Of a stretch of DNA of 64,000 nucleotides, positions 52,146 through 62,164 are shown one piece after another. Where the stretch lies: positions 1-64,000 of the forward strand of contig CAZEGN010000006.1 of NCBI GenBank assembly GCA_964512325.1. The letters run 5' to 3'. A program made the position numbers and the translations under genes. How positions within the stretch are numbered: position 1 is the stretch's first letter; each line of letters opens with the position of its first letter. This DNA comes from JACQZO01 sp964512325 (lineage in GTDB: Bacteria; Patescibacteriota; Gracilibacteria; RBG-16-42-10). A model generated the notes under the pieces. It did no database searches, was not told the DNA's origin, and worked only from the letters and a program-made list of their open reading frames with translations.

Positions 52146-54425
52146 ATGCCCCAAATCACCCAACTCAAAAAAAGAGACAATAGCATTGTCCCTTTTGATA
52201 TCAAGAAAATCTCGCAAGCAATCTTTAAGGCTGCCGAAGCGGTAGGGGGCAATGACATGAATGAGGCAAACAGATTAGCTCAAATTGTAGAGAAAGAGCT
52301 AAACGAAAAATTCAAACCTTCATCTATCCCTTCGGTAGAAGAAGTGCAAGACCTGGTAGAGAAAGTACTGATTGAGTCAGGACATGCAAAAACAGCCAAG
52401 GCTTATATTCTTTATCGTGAACACCGTCGCCATGCCCGCGAAGAACAAATGAGCGTAATGAATGGCTTTACCACAAAGTTGCCATTTAGCATGAATGCTA
52501 TTCGTGTTATCGCAAAGCGTTATTTAGTCCGAGACAACAAGGGAGAAATTTGTGAATCACCAGAAGGCATGTTTCGACGCGTTGCTAACTCATTGGCAAA
52601 AATTGAAAAAAACTATGGCAAAACTGAAAAGCAAGCCCTCGCAGTGGAATCAGAATTTTACGACATTTTAGAATCTTTTGAATTTACACCGGCCGGCAGA
52701 ACACTTGCTAATGCTGGTGCACCAACACCCCTCATTTCAAACTGCATCGTGTTGCATATGGAAGACAGCATGGATGGTATTTTCAAAACACTGAGAGATG
52801 CTGCTCTACTACAAAAAGCAGGGTCAGGATTAGGCTTTCCTTTTCATCTGCTCCGTCCAGCTGGTGCATTCTGTGTAAAATCACGCGGTTCGGCTGGCGG
52901 ACCCGTATCTTTCTTACATGTATACAATGAAGCTTTTGGCGTAATTAAGCAGCAAGGTCGACATGGGGCCAATATGGCAGTCATGCGAGTTGATCATCCA
53001 GATATTCTTGAGTTCATTCATTGTAAAGCAGTAGAGGGAAAGATTAAGAATTTCAATATCTCAGTAGGCATGACTGATGAATTCATGGAGGCAGTAAGAA
53101 CACAAAGCAAAGAGCCTTGGATGTGTCAATTCAATGGTCAAAAAATGAAGCCTCGTCGCATTTACCGCAACAAGGATATGGTCATCGAGAAAATTGAGGA
53201 AGAAACAATGACAGCAACAGAGTTATTGCATGAAATTGTAAGTGCAGCCTGGCATAACGGTGAACCAGGTGTGGTATTCCTTGATGCTGTCAACAAAACA
53301 AACCCTGTACCAAAATTGGGAAGTATTGAAGCCTGCAATCCTTGTGGGGAACAATTCCTGCATGCCAATGATGTATGTAATCTTGGTTCAATCAACCTAG
53401 AAAAGTTCGTAGTGAATGGGAAAATAGCAATTGAACGCTTAAAAGAAGTGACAAAAATTTCAATTCGTTTATTAGAGAATGTTATTGATCTAACAGACTT
53501 CCCTGTAGAAGATGTAAACAAGACCTTCCGCGGCAATCGTCGTATCGGACTTGGCATTATGGGTTTTGCAGATATGCTCTATCAACTAGGCGTTGCTTAT
53601 AACTCAGAAGAAGGTGTACGTACCGGTGAATTAGTGATGAGCACAATTCAACAAGCAGCTCATGAAATGTCTGAAGAACTAGCTAACGAGCGCGGTGTGT
53701 TCCCCAATTACGACCTAAGCATTTACAAAGATCAAGGTCTCAAACAACGCAATGCTGCGCTGACCACTATTGCACCTACCGGCTCAATTTCAATGATTTA
53801 CGATGTTTCAAGCGGAGTAGAACCTTATTTTGCGCTTTCTTACTTCAAAGAAAACATCATGGGCGGAGATTCTCTTTATTATGGCAACCGCCATTTAGAA
53901 AAAGTGTTAAAAGAACGCGGTTTATACTCTCAAGAGTTAATGAAGAAAATTTCTGAAAATGGTAGCATTCAGGGTATCGAAGAAATCCCTGAAGACATCC
54001 GTCGTGTTTTCGTAACAGCAATGGACATTTCCGCTGAAGATCATATTCGCATGCAAGCAGCTTTCCAGAAACATATCGACAATAGTATCTCAAAGACCAT
54101 TAACTTCCCCAATTCAGCAACCAAGGAAGATGTGATGAAAGGCTACTTGCTCGCTTGGGAGTTAGGTTGTAAGGGGTGTACTGTGTATCGCAGCGGTAGT
54201 CGTGAACTAGAAATTCTCAGTGTAAGCAGCAAGAAGCAAAATGACAAAAAGGAGGAAAAAGAAAGCACCATTAATCTTGAAGTTCAACCTTTAACCAATA
54301 TTGAAAGCCTATCTAAAGCAGAATTGATGAAAGTAGGTATTTGTCCTGAATGCAAAGGCAAGCTTGTCAAAGAGGAAGGGTGCGCTAAATGCCACAATTG
54401 CGCTTTCTCCGTTTGTGCGCTCTAA
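52146..54425 (+). CDS. nrdJ: Adenosylcobalamin-dependent (class II) ribonucleotide reductase
   Basis: This enzyme reduces ribonucleotides to deoxyribonucleotides with coenzyme B12 and needs no small subunit. The 759-residue product starts with an ATP-cone domain (SIVPFDIKKISQAIFKAAE), the usual site of allosteric dATP control. The barrel follows with FTPAGRTLANAG, the NACNPCGE-type active-site segment EACNPCGEQ, and TTIAPTGSISMIYDVSSGV. The C-terminal tail has paired Cys (CPECKG and CAKCHNC), as in many class II enzymes. It is monocistronic with its own operators and terminator. Confidence 0.96.
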   Translation: MPQITQLKKRDNSIVPFDIKKISQAIFKAAEAVGGNDMNEANRLAQIVEKELNEKFKPSSIPSVEEVQDLVEKVLIESGHAKTAKAYILYREHRRHAREEQMSVMNGFTTKLPFSMNAIRVIAKRYLVRDNKGEICESPEGMFRRVANSLAKIEKNYGKTEKQALAVESEFYDILESFEFTPAGRTLANAGAPTPLISNCIVLHMEDSMDGIFKTLRDAALLQKAGSGLGFPFHLLRPAGAFCVKSRGSAGGPVSFLHVYNEAFGVIKQQGRHGANMAVMRVDHPDILEFIHCKAVEGKIKNFNISVGMTDEFMEAVRTQSKEPWMCQFNGQKMKPRRIYRNKDMVIEKIEEETMTATELLHEIVSAAWHNGEPGVVFLDAVNKTNPVPKLGSIEACNPCGEQFLHANDVCNLGSINLEKFVVNGKIAIERLKEVTKISIRLLENVIDLTDFPVEDVNKTFRGNRRIGLGIMGFADMLYQLGVAYNSEEGVRTGELVMSTIQQAAHEMSEELANERGVFPNYDLSIYKDQGLKQRNAALTTIAPTGSISMIYDVSSGVEPYFALSYFKENIMGGDSLYYGNRHLEKVLKERGLYSQELMKKISENGSIQGIEEIPEDIRRVFVTAMDISAEDHIRMQAAFQKHIDNSISKTINFPNSATKEDVMKGYLLAWELGCKGCTVYRSGSRELEILSVSSKKQNDKKEEKESTINLEVQPLTNIESLSKAELMKVGICPECKGKLVKEEGCAKCHNCAFSVCAL

Positions 54426-54445
54426 CACAATCGAGCCTTAGACAC

Positions 54446-54490
54446 AAAAGCCGCGTTGCCTTTTCTCTATCCGCAACGCGGCTTTTATAA
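54446..54490 (+). terminator. Terminator of nrdJ
   Basis: AAAAGCCGCGTTGC (54446-54459) pairs perfectly with GCAACGCGGCTTTT (54473-54486). It is G/C-rich and ends in T. Confidence 0.88.
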
Positions 54491-54564
54491 TTATCATTTA
54501 TAAAGCTTGCCACGAGCATATAAATTTACTATATTGACCTACAATACTACACAAAAATTCACCA

Positions 54565-55533
54565 ATGCACTTCCCCCAAAATGAACTCTTAGAATTCAAA
54601 AAAGCTATTACCGAAGCCACAACCGTACTATTGATTGAACCAGCTGGTATCGATGGCGATTCAATCGGATGTCACCTTGCATGGAAACATGCATTGGAAC
54701 AAATAGGCAAAAAAACAATACACTTTTCTGTTTCTCAACTCCCCCGCAAAAACACTTTTCTTCCACGCAGCACGGAACTTACTAATGATCTCCCAGATCT
54801 CCATACGGTAGATGTCACCATTATGTGCGACCAGGGAGATGCCATGCATGGTCTAAAAGAACGCTTTGAGGAGGTTCTGGCCAAGACGACCGTGATTAAC
54901 ATTGATCATCACTTCTCAAATAAAGGCATTGGCCACATTAATATTGTACTGCCAGAAGCCACCTGTGCCACTCAAGTATCGTATCATCTCATGAGAGAAT
55001 TAGGCATCAATATTACCGCGGATATCGCTACCTGCTTGCTCAATGGCGTCTATACTGACACAGGCAGTTTTCAACACAGCAACACAACACCAGAAATTCT
55101 AGAATTATCTTCACAACTGTTAAAGCGAGGCGCTAACTTTAAAAGCATAGTACACAGCAACTTTCATTCGATGCCAATCAGCAAACTCAAAATTTGGGGA
55201 CGCGTACTCGAGCGCATTCATCTCTCTGAGAAGCAAGTCACCGTATCGGGAGTTAACCAACAAGATTTTGCTGAAACCAACAGTGGTCCCGATGCATTAG
55301 AGGGAGTGGTAGATTTTATGACAGGTATTCCTGAGAGCAAGTTCAGCATTTTGCTTTCTGAACGCAAAGATGTAGTAAAAGGATCGCTCAGAACTTTACG
55401 TGACGATATCGATTTATCCGCTTTAGCCCAACTGATGAATGGCGGTGGGCACCGTAAAGCATCTGGCTTTTCACTTCCTGCTAGCTTAAAAATTGAGGGT
55501 ACAGATATACGTGTTGTACCTAATCCAGTATAA
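54565..55533 (+). CDS. nrnA: DHH/DHHA1 family phosphoesterase (NrnA-like)
   Basis: The 322-residue product matches bifunctional oligoribonuclease/pAp phosphatases that degrade nano-RNA. The DHH domain has DGDSIGC, VTIMCDQGD, INIDHHFSN and GVYTDTGSF. The DHHA1 domain has the substrate loop GGGHRKASGF. It begins a plus-strand run of genes up to 58816 with gaps of 0 to 42 bases. Confidence 0.9.
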   Translation: MHFPQNELLEFKKAITEATTVLLIEPAGIDGDSIGCHLAWKHALEQIGKKTIHFSVSQLPRKNTFLPRSTELTNDLPDLHTVDVTIMCDQGDAMHGLKERFEEVLAKTTVINIDHHFSNKGIGHINIVLPEATCATQVSYHLMRELGINITADIATCLLNGVYTDTGSFQHSNTTPEILELSSQLLKRGANFKSIVHSNFHSMPISKLKIWGRVLERIHLSEKQVTVSGVNQQDFAETNSGPDALEGVVDFMTGIPESKFSILLSERKDVVKGSLRTLRDDIDLSALAQLMNGGGHRKASGFSLPASLKIEGTDIRVVPNPV

Positions 55534-55535
55534 TT

Positions 55536-55766
55536 ATGGATCAGATCCCCATAGTCGACAATTCATGTATTGGCTGTAATATTTGTGCCAATATCGCCAG
55601 CAAAACCTTTGCTATGCAAGAAACAGCTGACGGCTTAAAATCTGTGGTTACTAATCCCCATGGTGATAGTCGAGAAAAAATTCAAGAAAGCATAGACATT
55701 TGTCCAGTCATGGCTATTCATTGGCAAGAGATCAGTGAGCAAATAGGAAAAGATTTGCGCAATTAG
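55536..55766 (+). CDS. Single-cluster [4Fe-4S] ferredoxin
   Basis: The 76-residue protein carries CIGCNIC and a later CPVMAI, which gives the four Cys of one [4Fe-4S] cluster. The rest is acidic, as in small ferredoxins. It lies two bases after the DHH gene and 42 bases before an IscA-like gene, a sensible partner for cluster delivery. Confidence 0.9.
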   Translation: MDQIPIVDNSCIGCNICANIASKTFAMQETADGLKSVVTNPHGDSREKIQESIDICPVMAIHWQEISEQIGKDLRN

Positions 55767-55808
55767 GTAGAGGTTTGTAGAGTACCAAATGTATTCTTTA
55801 ACGTTGTT

Positions 55809-56135
55809 ATGGAAATTATTGCACTGACTGACAAAGCAGCTCTTCATTTTAAAAGCGCCTTATCGAAAAGCAACTTCACCAATCCCCATTTGCGCATCGA
55901 CCTTATTCCAGGTGGATGTGCCGGGCTTAAATATGCCTTAGGTATTACCGACCAGCCTGACACAGAGGATATGGTTATTGAAAGCAATGGCATTAATGTG
56001 GTAATTGACCCCAATCAATTGGGCCTACTACAGGGCATGGTCATTGACATTGAAGATGGCTTAGAAGGAGCCAACTTGAAAATCAAAAACCCCAACTTTT
56101 CACATAGTTGTGGCTGTGGAAAATCAGTGAGCTAA
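55809..56135 (+). CDS. HesB/IscA-type iron-sulfur carrier
   Basis: The 108-residue product has the A-type carrier pattern. GGCAGLKYALG holds the first Cys, and SHSCGCGKS at the C-terminus holds the CxC pair. LRIDLIPGGCAGLKY and GLEGANLKIKNPN match the family core. It may supply clusters to the adjacent ferredoxin. No IscS or IscU is present in the window. Confidence 0.92.
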   Translation: MEIIALTDKAALHFKSALSKSNFTNPHLRIDLIPGGCAGLKYALGITDQPDTEDMVIESNGINVVIDPNQLGLLQGMVIDIEDGLEGANLKIKNPNFSHSCGCGKSVS

Positions 56136-56153
56136 GAATTAACATATATTCAT

Positions 56154-57608
56154 ATGAATATCTCTTTTTCTTCTAAATCCAATACTATTGTTATTCCCCT
56201 TTTTCATGGTGAAAAGCAATGGCACAAAACAGGAAGCAAAAACGTTGATGCATTTATTGAGGCTCGTTTGAAAGCAAAAGATTTCGAAGGAAAAGCGCAT
56301 GAAATTCTGGTCACTTTCATCGATAGCGCCCAACCAATTACATTATTACTGGTGGGTCTAGGAAAAAAGTCTGAATGTCAAACCGAGACTATTCGTGAAA
56401 CTGGCGGACATATTTGTAAGCGTTTACGCAGCATCAAACGAATTGACGCTCAAATTAACAGTGATTTAGAAGACTCGCTGTTCTTCAGTTTAGTTGAGGG
56501 AATTGCCTTAGCAAATTACAGACCTGACAGCTACAAAACAGATAAAGAGCCAGCAGCTCCTTTGTTACGCTCTCTAAGTGTGCATCATCAAAGCACTAGT
56601 AAAAATTGGAAAAACCAACTTGAACAAAAGCTGCTCGTCATTAAACATGTTCATCAAGTGAGAGATTTGGTGAATGCACCGGCAGATACAATTTATCCTG
56701 AAAGTTTGGCTGAAAAAGCAAAAGCAATCAGCAAACAATACAAATTAAAATGTTCTGTTTTACGTGACAAAGAAATTAACCAGCAAAATCTTAACTTGCT
56801 ATGGGCAGTAGGAAAAGGGAGTATGCATAAGCCAAGACTAATCATATTAGAATACCAAGGATCAAAGAAGAAAAGTAAGCCTATATTGCTGGTTGGAAAA
56901 GGAATTACTTATGACAGCGGTGGCTATAATCTAAAACCCACAAATTACATTGAAGAAATGTATATGGACATGGCAGGTGGAGCAACTGTAATTGGAACCC
57001 TTGCCGCATGTAGCGAACTACAACTGCCCATTAATGTCGTAGCAATTGTAGCTGCAGCTGAAAATTTAGTAAGCAGCTCAGCTTATAAACCAAGCGATAT
57101 TATTACCGCCTACAATGGCAAAACAGTAGAAATTACGAACACTGATGCTGAAGGAAGGCTAGTGCTTGCAGATGCAATGAGTTATGGCATCAGAAACTTC
57201 AAGCCAAAAGCAATAATTGATTTAGCGACCTTAACAGGTGCCTGTGTAGTGGCATTAGGAGATAGATATAGTGGTGTCTTTAGTAACAACACGCCCCTAT
57301 TAAATGAAATAAAACGAGCTGCTGACAATACGTCGGAGCTTATTTGGGAATTGCCAATTCATCCCGATTATGAAAAGCGATTAAAGAGTGATAAAGCTGA
57401 CATGATCAATTGTGACGTCAAAACGAGACAGGCAGGCGCATCGACGGCTGCCGCTTTCCTCAAGAAGTTTGCTGGCGATACACCATGGTTACATCTTGAT
57501 ATCGCGGGAACAGCTTTTGGCAATATGCCACGTGCTCATGATTTTGGTGGTGGTAGTGGATTTGGGGTGAGATTATTGATTGAGTATCTAACTAACCAAA
57601 AAGCCTAA
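56154..57608 (+). CDS. pepA: Leucyl aminopeptidase (M17)
   Basis: This two-zinc cytosolic exopeptidase forms hexamers in known members. The 484-residue product has VGKGITYDSGGYNLKP (metal ligands; Tyr where Phe is usual), MYMDMAGGATVIGTLAA, the signature NTDAEGRLVLADA, and LTGACVVALGDRYSGVF. Length is normal. The stop overlaps the ATG of the next gene. Confidence 0.95.
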   Translation: MNISFSSKSNTIVIPLFHGEKQWHKTGSKNVDAFIEARLKAKDFEGKAHEILVTFIDSAQPITLLLVGLGKKSECQTETIRETGGHICKRLRSIKRIDAQINSDLEDSLFFSLVEGIALANYRPDSYKTDKEPAAPLLRSLSVHHQSTSKNWKNQLEQKLLVIKHVHQVRDLVNAPADTIYPESLAEKAKAISKQYKLKCSVLRDKEINQQNLNLLWAVGKGSMHKPRLIILEYQGSKKKSKPILLVGKGITYDSGGYNLKPTNYIEEMYMDMAGGATVIGTLAACSELQLPINVVAIVAAAENLVSSSAYKPSDIITAYNGKTVEITNTDAEGRLVLADAMSYGIRNFKPKAIIDLATLTGACVVALGDRYSGVFSNNTPLLNEIKRAADNTSELIWELPIHPDYEKRLKSDKADMINCDVKTRQAGASTAAAFLKKFAGDTPWLHLDIAGTAFGNMPRAHDFGGGSGFGVRLLIEYLTNQKA

Positions 57609-58462
57609 TGCTCAAAGCGTGGTTTAAATTACTTCGTCCTGTTCACTGGGCAAAGAACATCATTATCTTTGTACCACTTATATTTTCCTTAAATATTTTT
57701 GAATGGGAATATATTTGGCAAACCATTGTCGCTTTCACCTCTTTTTCATTAATAGCGAGCACTGTCTATATCATTAATGATTACCAGGATATTGAAAGAG
57801 ACAGAAAACATCCAAAAAAGAAGTTTCGCCCACTAGCTTCAGGCACCATAAGCAAACCACTAGCAATTATTACAATACTTGTTTTAGCATCGACAAGTCT
57901 TGGCTTAGGCTTACTCCTACCAAGCAAGTTTCTTTTTGTAATTCTTGCTTATTTCATCTTAAATGTAGGTTATTCTTTCGGCCTCAAACATATTGTGATA
58001 GTCGATTTATTGATCGTTGCTGCATGCTATGTGCTTCGAGTTTATGCTGGTGCAAAAGCGATTGATGTCCCCACAACAAGCTGGTTACTATTTATCACAT
58101 TTTTTCTGGCACTCTTTATGATCACAGGGAAAAGGCACACTGAGCTGGTAACCCAAGGGACAAATAGCAGGCCGGTACTCGAATCTTATACCAGTGAGTT
58201 TTTAAGCATGATCATGGGGATAAGTGCCACCGGAGTTATGGTGTTTTATGCACTCTACACCACAACTAAACCATTCTTATTTACCTATTCCATTATCTTC
58301 ATCATTTTCGCGCTTTTTAGAATTCTTTACTGGGTACTAGTAAAAAAGAGTGGTGAAGAGCCAGAGAAATGGTTACTACATGACCCCTGGCTCCTTGGCA
58401 ATGCCGTTTTGTGGTGTCTTATCTCAACCCTCGCTCTCTACTTTCCCAGCTTACTAAGCTAA
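57608..58462 (+). CDS. UbiA-family prenyltransferase (decaprenyl-phosphate phosphoribosyltransferase-like)
   Basis: The 284-residue membrane protein has about eight to nine helices and the Asp-rich motif NDYQDIERDRKHPKKKFRP. The HPKK.RP extension and LRPVHWAKN at the N-terminus are typical of the DPPR-synthase branch, which makes polyprenyl-phospho-ribose for arabinan-type sugars. The second Asp-rich region is less clear. The product is inferred from family resemblance only. Confidence 0.85.
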   Translation: MLKAWFKLLRPVHWAKNIIIFVPLIFSLNIFEWEYIWQTIVAFTSFSLIASTVYIINDYQDIERDRKHPKKKFRPLASGTISKPLAIITILVLASTSLGLGLLLPSKFLFVILAYFILNVGYSFGLKHIVIVDLLIVAACYVLRVYAGAKAIDVPTTSWLLFITFFLALFMITGKRHTELVTQGTNSRPVLESYTSEFLSMIMGISATGVMVFYALYTTTKPFLFTYSIIFIIFALFRILYWVLVKKSGEEPEKWLLHDPWLLGNAVLWCLISTLALYFPSLLS

Positions 58463-58465
58463 TTT

Positions 58466-58816
58466 ATGCATATTGTTTTTCTTATCATGGCCATTGTCTG
58501 CAATGCCAGTGCGAATATCCTAATGAAACTAGGCGCACAACGTCTTGGTGGCATCACTATGAATTTCAGCGGACTAAGAGCATTTTTCTTCAATCCATTC
58601 ATTTGGGCAGGTCTGATTTCTTTTGGGCTAGCATTGGTTTTCTATACATATGTGCTTACAAAGATGAATCTCAGCATCGCCTATCCCCTCATGACAGCTT
58701 TGGGATTTTTGATCGTGGTAACGTTCTCAGCGGTCTACTTGCAAGAGAATATTCAAATTCCACAAATTATTGGCTTAGTACTAGTTGTTAGCGGCCTTTA
58801 CTTGATAGCGAGCTGA
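58466..58816 (+). CDS. SMR/EamA-type small transporter-like protein
   Basis: The 116-residue product has four membrane helices: IVFLIMAIVCNASANILMKL at the start and IIGLVLVVSGLYLIAS at the end. The layout resembles SMR and ArnE/F half-transporters. It follows the UbiA gene by three bases and may move a lipid-linked sugar, but this is a guess from context. It ends in TGA. Confidence 0.78.
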   Translation: MHIVFLIMAIVCNASANILMKLGAQRLGGITMNFSGLRAFFFNPFIWAGLISFGLALVFYTYVLTKMNLSIAYPLMTALGFLIVVTFSAVYLQENIQIPQIIGLVLVVSGLYLIAS

Positions 58817-58949
58817 AGAAAGTTTGAAATGTGACATGCTGAGAAGCCGATTCATCAAGCACCCAGCAAGCATCATAATGAGTTCTTCCGTTGGACTTGG
58901 CATTTTTGATTCCAAATTTTTCACTATCTTGCTATAGTCCTCCCGAATT

Positions 58950-58977
58950 TGTAATTCGTAACTAGTAACTCGTAATT
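58950..58977. repeat. Heptanucleotide tandem array 8, abutting the ychF start (4 units)
   Basis: The units are tgtaatt, cgtaact, agtaact, cgtaatt, followed by att and the ATG of ychF. The array therefore forms the ychF leader. Confidence 0.8.
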
Positions 58978-58980
58978 ATT

Positions 58981-60066
58981 ATGGGACTCGCGCTTGGCAT
59001 TGTTGGTTTACCAAATGTAGGAAAGTCAACACTCTTTAATACCCTGACAAAAACCATGGCGGCACAGGCCTCCAATTATCCTTTTTGTACAATTGATCCA
59101 AATGTGGGCGTGGTAGAGGTGCCAGATAGCCGTTTAGCAGTACTCGCAAAGATCGTCAACGCAAAAAAAATCGTCCCTGCTATCATCGAATTCATTGACA
59201 TTGCTGGAATTGTGAAAGGAGCCTCACAGGGTGAAGGTCTGGGTAATAAATTCCTCGCTAATATTCGCGAAGCAGATGCTATTATTCACATTTTTCGTTT
59301 ATTCTCTGATCCCAATGTTACCCATGTACATGGAACAGTAGATGCAAAAAGAGACATTGAAGTCATCAATACCGAGCTAATGCTTGCTGACTTAGACAGT
59401 ATCAAAAAGCAAATCGACAATTTGCAGAAAAAAGCAAAGGGACAAGACAAAGAAGCGATCGCAATGCTAAGCATTGCAGAAAGATTCTCAAATGCACTTG
59501 AACAAGGCAAACTTGCAAATACAGTACCGCTTAGCAATGAAGAAAAAGACTTGGCAAAACGCTTTCAGCTCATCACCCAAAAACCTGTATTATTTGTCGC
59601 TAATATCTCAGAAGAACAAATTAAAGAAATTGATGAACAAAAACTGGCCACAGAGCTGGAACTTCCTAATTTGCTTACTGTGTGTGCGAAAGTAGAAGCA
59701 GAAGTGGCACAACTAGCAGAAGAAGATGCAAAGTTATTTTTATCGGAATACGGTTTAACTGAAAGCGGATTGAGCCGAGTCATTCGGGCAGGCTTTAACG
59801 TACTGGGCTTGCAAACCTATTTTACCGCCGGAGAAATTGAAGCGAGAGCCTGGACTGTAAGAAAAGGAGCAACAGCACCACAAGCAGCAGGCGTCATTCA
59901 CACCGACTTTGAAAAAGGTTTCATTAAAGCTGAAGTAGCAACTTATGAAGACTTTGTTGCTTGTAATGGTTGGGCAGGTGTAAAGGAAAAAGGAAAGATG
60001 CGCCTAGAAGGAAAAGAATACATTGTCAAAGATGGTGACGTTATGTTTTTTAAATTTAACAATTAA
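58981..60066 (+). CDS. ychF: Ribosome-binding ATPase YchF
   Basis: This Obg-family protein prefers ATP to GTP. The 361-residue product has the P-loop GLPNVGKSTLFNTL, the switch region FIDIAGIVKGASQGEG, the coiled-coil arm in the middle, VANISEEQ near the G4 position, and the C-terminal TGS domain (RKGATAPQAAGVIHTDFEKG). Length is standard. The leader consists of a heptamer array. Confidence 0.97.
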   Translation: MGLALGIVGLPNVGKSTLFNTLTKTMAAQASNYPFCTIDPNVGVVEVPDSRLAVLAKIVNAKKIVPAIIEFIDIAGIVKGASQGEGLGNKFLANIREADAIIHIFRLFSDPNVTHVHGTVDAKRDIEVINTELMLADLDSIKKQIDNLQKKAKGQDKEAIAMLSIAERFSNALEQGKLANTVPLSNEEKDLAKRFQLITQKPVLFVANISEEQIKEIDEQKLATELELPNLLTVCAKVEAEVAQLAEEDAKLFLSEYGLTESGLSRVIRAGFNVLGLQTYFTAGEIEARAWTVRKGATAPQAAGVIHTDFEKGFIKAEVATYEDFVACNGWAGVKEKGKMRLEGKEYIVKDGDVMFFKFNN

Positions 60067-60078
60067 CAATCTACAAGT

Positions 60079-60942
60079 ATGATCACAGTTGCAAAATCTC
60101 ACAGCGAAAGATTAGGACAGGCAGGACGATTAATGCTTCAGTATTGGCTTCCATTCATAGTAATACCAGTAATGATTGCACTGATTAGCAGCTATATATT
60201 ATTACCTGTGATTCTACTTGGTGCTGCACCGTTGCTATTTTGGGACCCTTTGAACATGGACATACTAGCTACAGTTGGCGGAAGAATGGTGCTGATACTA
60301 ATCACAACTCTTCCACTAATAATTGCTGCACTCATCAGCCGTCAAATAGTACTCTATGCTCTAAAAGACATTTTCACAGGCAAGAATCCGACAACAAAAT
60401 CTTTACTCCTCTCCTCCCTCAAGACACTAGGCAAGTTCTTTTGGCTTGGGCTTTATACATGGATGTATGTATTTAAATACCTTATCATTGGCATTCTATT
60501 AATTCTCGGATTATTGCCATTATCACTATTCAGTACTGACAACAGAATAATCATGAACGCATCGTACATGCTAGGCCTTGCAGGAGGATTAATAATGATC
60601 GTGGGCGGTATAGTATCGATCGTGCGTCAGATACGCGTATTATTCGTAGAAGTGGCGTGGATAGATGATACGAGTTCAGCCAAGTCAGCACTCACCAAAG
60701 GGCTTGAGGTAGCAAAACAGAATTGGCGAGACACTCTTATTCTATTTGGAATAATTTTGGGCTTAAGCGTAATAGCGAACTTCATTGTTGGAGACGAGAA
60801 TATTCTTTATTCAGTTATTATCATGCTAGTAAGTAGCTTTACTACAATCTTCACATATTTGCTCTACAAGCATCTCCAACTCCCTATCAGCGAAAACAAA
60901 ACACTCCGAACATCCTCAGAACAAGCTACAGCTGCAAAGTGA
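60079..60942 (+). CDS. Polytopic membrane protein, 287 residues
   Basis: I do not recognise the family. About six hydrophobic helices are visible, including FIVIPVMIALISSYILLPVI, YLIIGILLILGLLPLSLF and LGLAGGLIMIVGGIVSIVRQ. The C-terminus is polar. It follows ychF by 12 bases and converges with dinB at a gap of eight bases. Confidence 0.7.
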   Translation: MITVAKSHSERLGQAGRLMLQYWLPFIVIPVMIALISSYILLPVILLGAAPLLFWDPLNMDILATVGGRMVLILITTLPLIIAALISRQIVLYALKDIFTGKNPTTKSLLLSSLKTLGKFFWLGLYTWMYVFKYLIIGILLILGLLPLSLFSTDNRIIMNASYMLGLAGGLIMIVGGIVSIVRQIRVLFVEVAWIDDTSSAKSALTKGLEVAKQNWRDTLILFGIILGLSVIANFIVGDENILYSVIIMLVSSFTTIFTYLLYKHLQLPISENKTLRTSSEQATAAK

Positions 60943-60950
60943 ATCATCCC

Positions 60951-62117
60951 TCACGCACCCAGCAAAACTGCTGGTCTGTGATAGCGATCAGCCAACTCAT
61001 CAAGAGCGCTTTGTAGCTGTTTTGCTTTGGATGAGACAAATAGCGATTGACTTTCAATCTCCTCAAGTTTGCCCACACCAACACCAATGAGTCTTACTCG
61101 TTTGCCCTTAGAAGACTTACGTAGCTGCCAAAACAAGTGACGGACAGTAGGCATTATTTCTTGATCTGACGCAGAGAACTCTGGCAAAACGCATGTTTTT
61201 GTAAAAGTAGAGAAGTCATCTAAACGAACCTTCAAACGCACTTCGCGCGCATGAAGTGATTGCCGCCGCATGCGCCATAAAACATGCGCCGTTAACAAAC
61301 GTAAAGTCGTCATAATTTGAGCTGAAGCGAAATCATGATCATAGGCAAAAGTATGCTCTCTAGAAATAGAAAGTGGTTTATTGCTTTCTGTCAGGACCTG
61401 CCGATCATCATAGCCATTAATAGCCAAATATAAATACTCACCAAAAGCACCAAAAAAATCACGGATCTCCTGATATGTCCACCATTGCAAATCGGCAATG
61501 GTACGCATACCTAAATCTTGTAATTGCTTCACTGTTTTTGAGCCCAAACCTGGAAAAGCATCCAAATTAAAGCGACCCAAAAATTCACGCGTAATTGTGC
61601 TCGGCACAATGGTAATACCTGGCTTTCGACAACTCGCTGCAATTTTGGCGGTTACTTTGTTATCTGCTAAGCCTATTGAGACAGGTACGCGAACAATATT
61701 AGCAATTGCCTGCTCAATTTGTACTAGTAACGCGAGATAGCTATCCCCCCAAACTTTATCTTGATCGGTAATATCAACATAAGCTTCGTCAATAGATGCT
61801 ACTTCTACTTTGTCGGTGAATTGCTTAAGTACACGAATCAGTTTATCAGACACTTCCTGATACCAACCGCCATCCACAGGCACAACAATTGCTTCTGGAC
61901 ACAGTTTTTTTGCTTTGAACAAAGACATGCCTGCCTGTACACCTTTGTCTCTCGCTTCATAACTAGCTGATGTCACAACACCTCGCCTATCTCCACGAGT
62001 ACCAGTACCTCCAACAATCACCGCTTTTTCTTTTAACGTAGGATCACGCAATCTCTCACAAGAAACAAAAAAACAATTGCAATCAATATGCAAAATCGCA
62101 CGACGAAGAAAACTCAT
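60951..62117 (-). CDS. dinB: DNA polymerase IV (Y-family)
   Basis: This translesion DNA polymerase is typically induced by DNA damage. The 388-residue product has the N-terminal metal motif HIDCNCFFVSCE, YEARDKGVQAGM in the fingers, the catalytic SIDEAYVDIT, a thumb HhH near FPGLGSKTVKQLQDLG, and the little-finger domain. No clear C-terminal beta-clamp motif stands out. It lies 66 bases after lexA on the same strand, a natural SOS pair. Confidence 0.95.
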   Translation of the reverse strand: MSFLRRAILHIDCNCFFVSCERLRDPTLKEKAVIVGGTGTRGDRRGVVTSASYEARDKGVQAGMSLFKAKKLCPEAIVVPVDGGWYQEVSDKLIRVLKQFTDKVEVASIDEAYVDITDQDKVWGDSYLALLVQIEQAIANIVRVPVSIGLADNKVTAKIAASCRKPGITIVPSTITREFLGRFNLDAFPGLGSKTVKQLQDLGMRTIADLQWWTYQEIRDFFGAFGEYLYLAINGYDDRQVLTESNKPLSISREHTFAYDHDFASAQIMTTLRLLTAHVLWRMRRQSLHAREVRLKVRLDDFSTFTKTCVLPEFSASDQEIMPTVRHLFWQLRKSSKGKRVRLIGVGVGKLEEIESQSLFVSSKAKQLQSALDELADRYHRPAVLLGA

Positions 62118-62164
62118 AGCAATTGAAAATTATGAATTAAGCATTGAAGAATGAGAACAGAATT

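Noticed and set aside
15820..60942. Recoding of TGA as glycine or tryptophan
   Set aside because: TGA ends several genes at the expected place (15820, 58814, 60940), and conserved Gly and Trp are encoded by normal codons.
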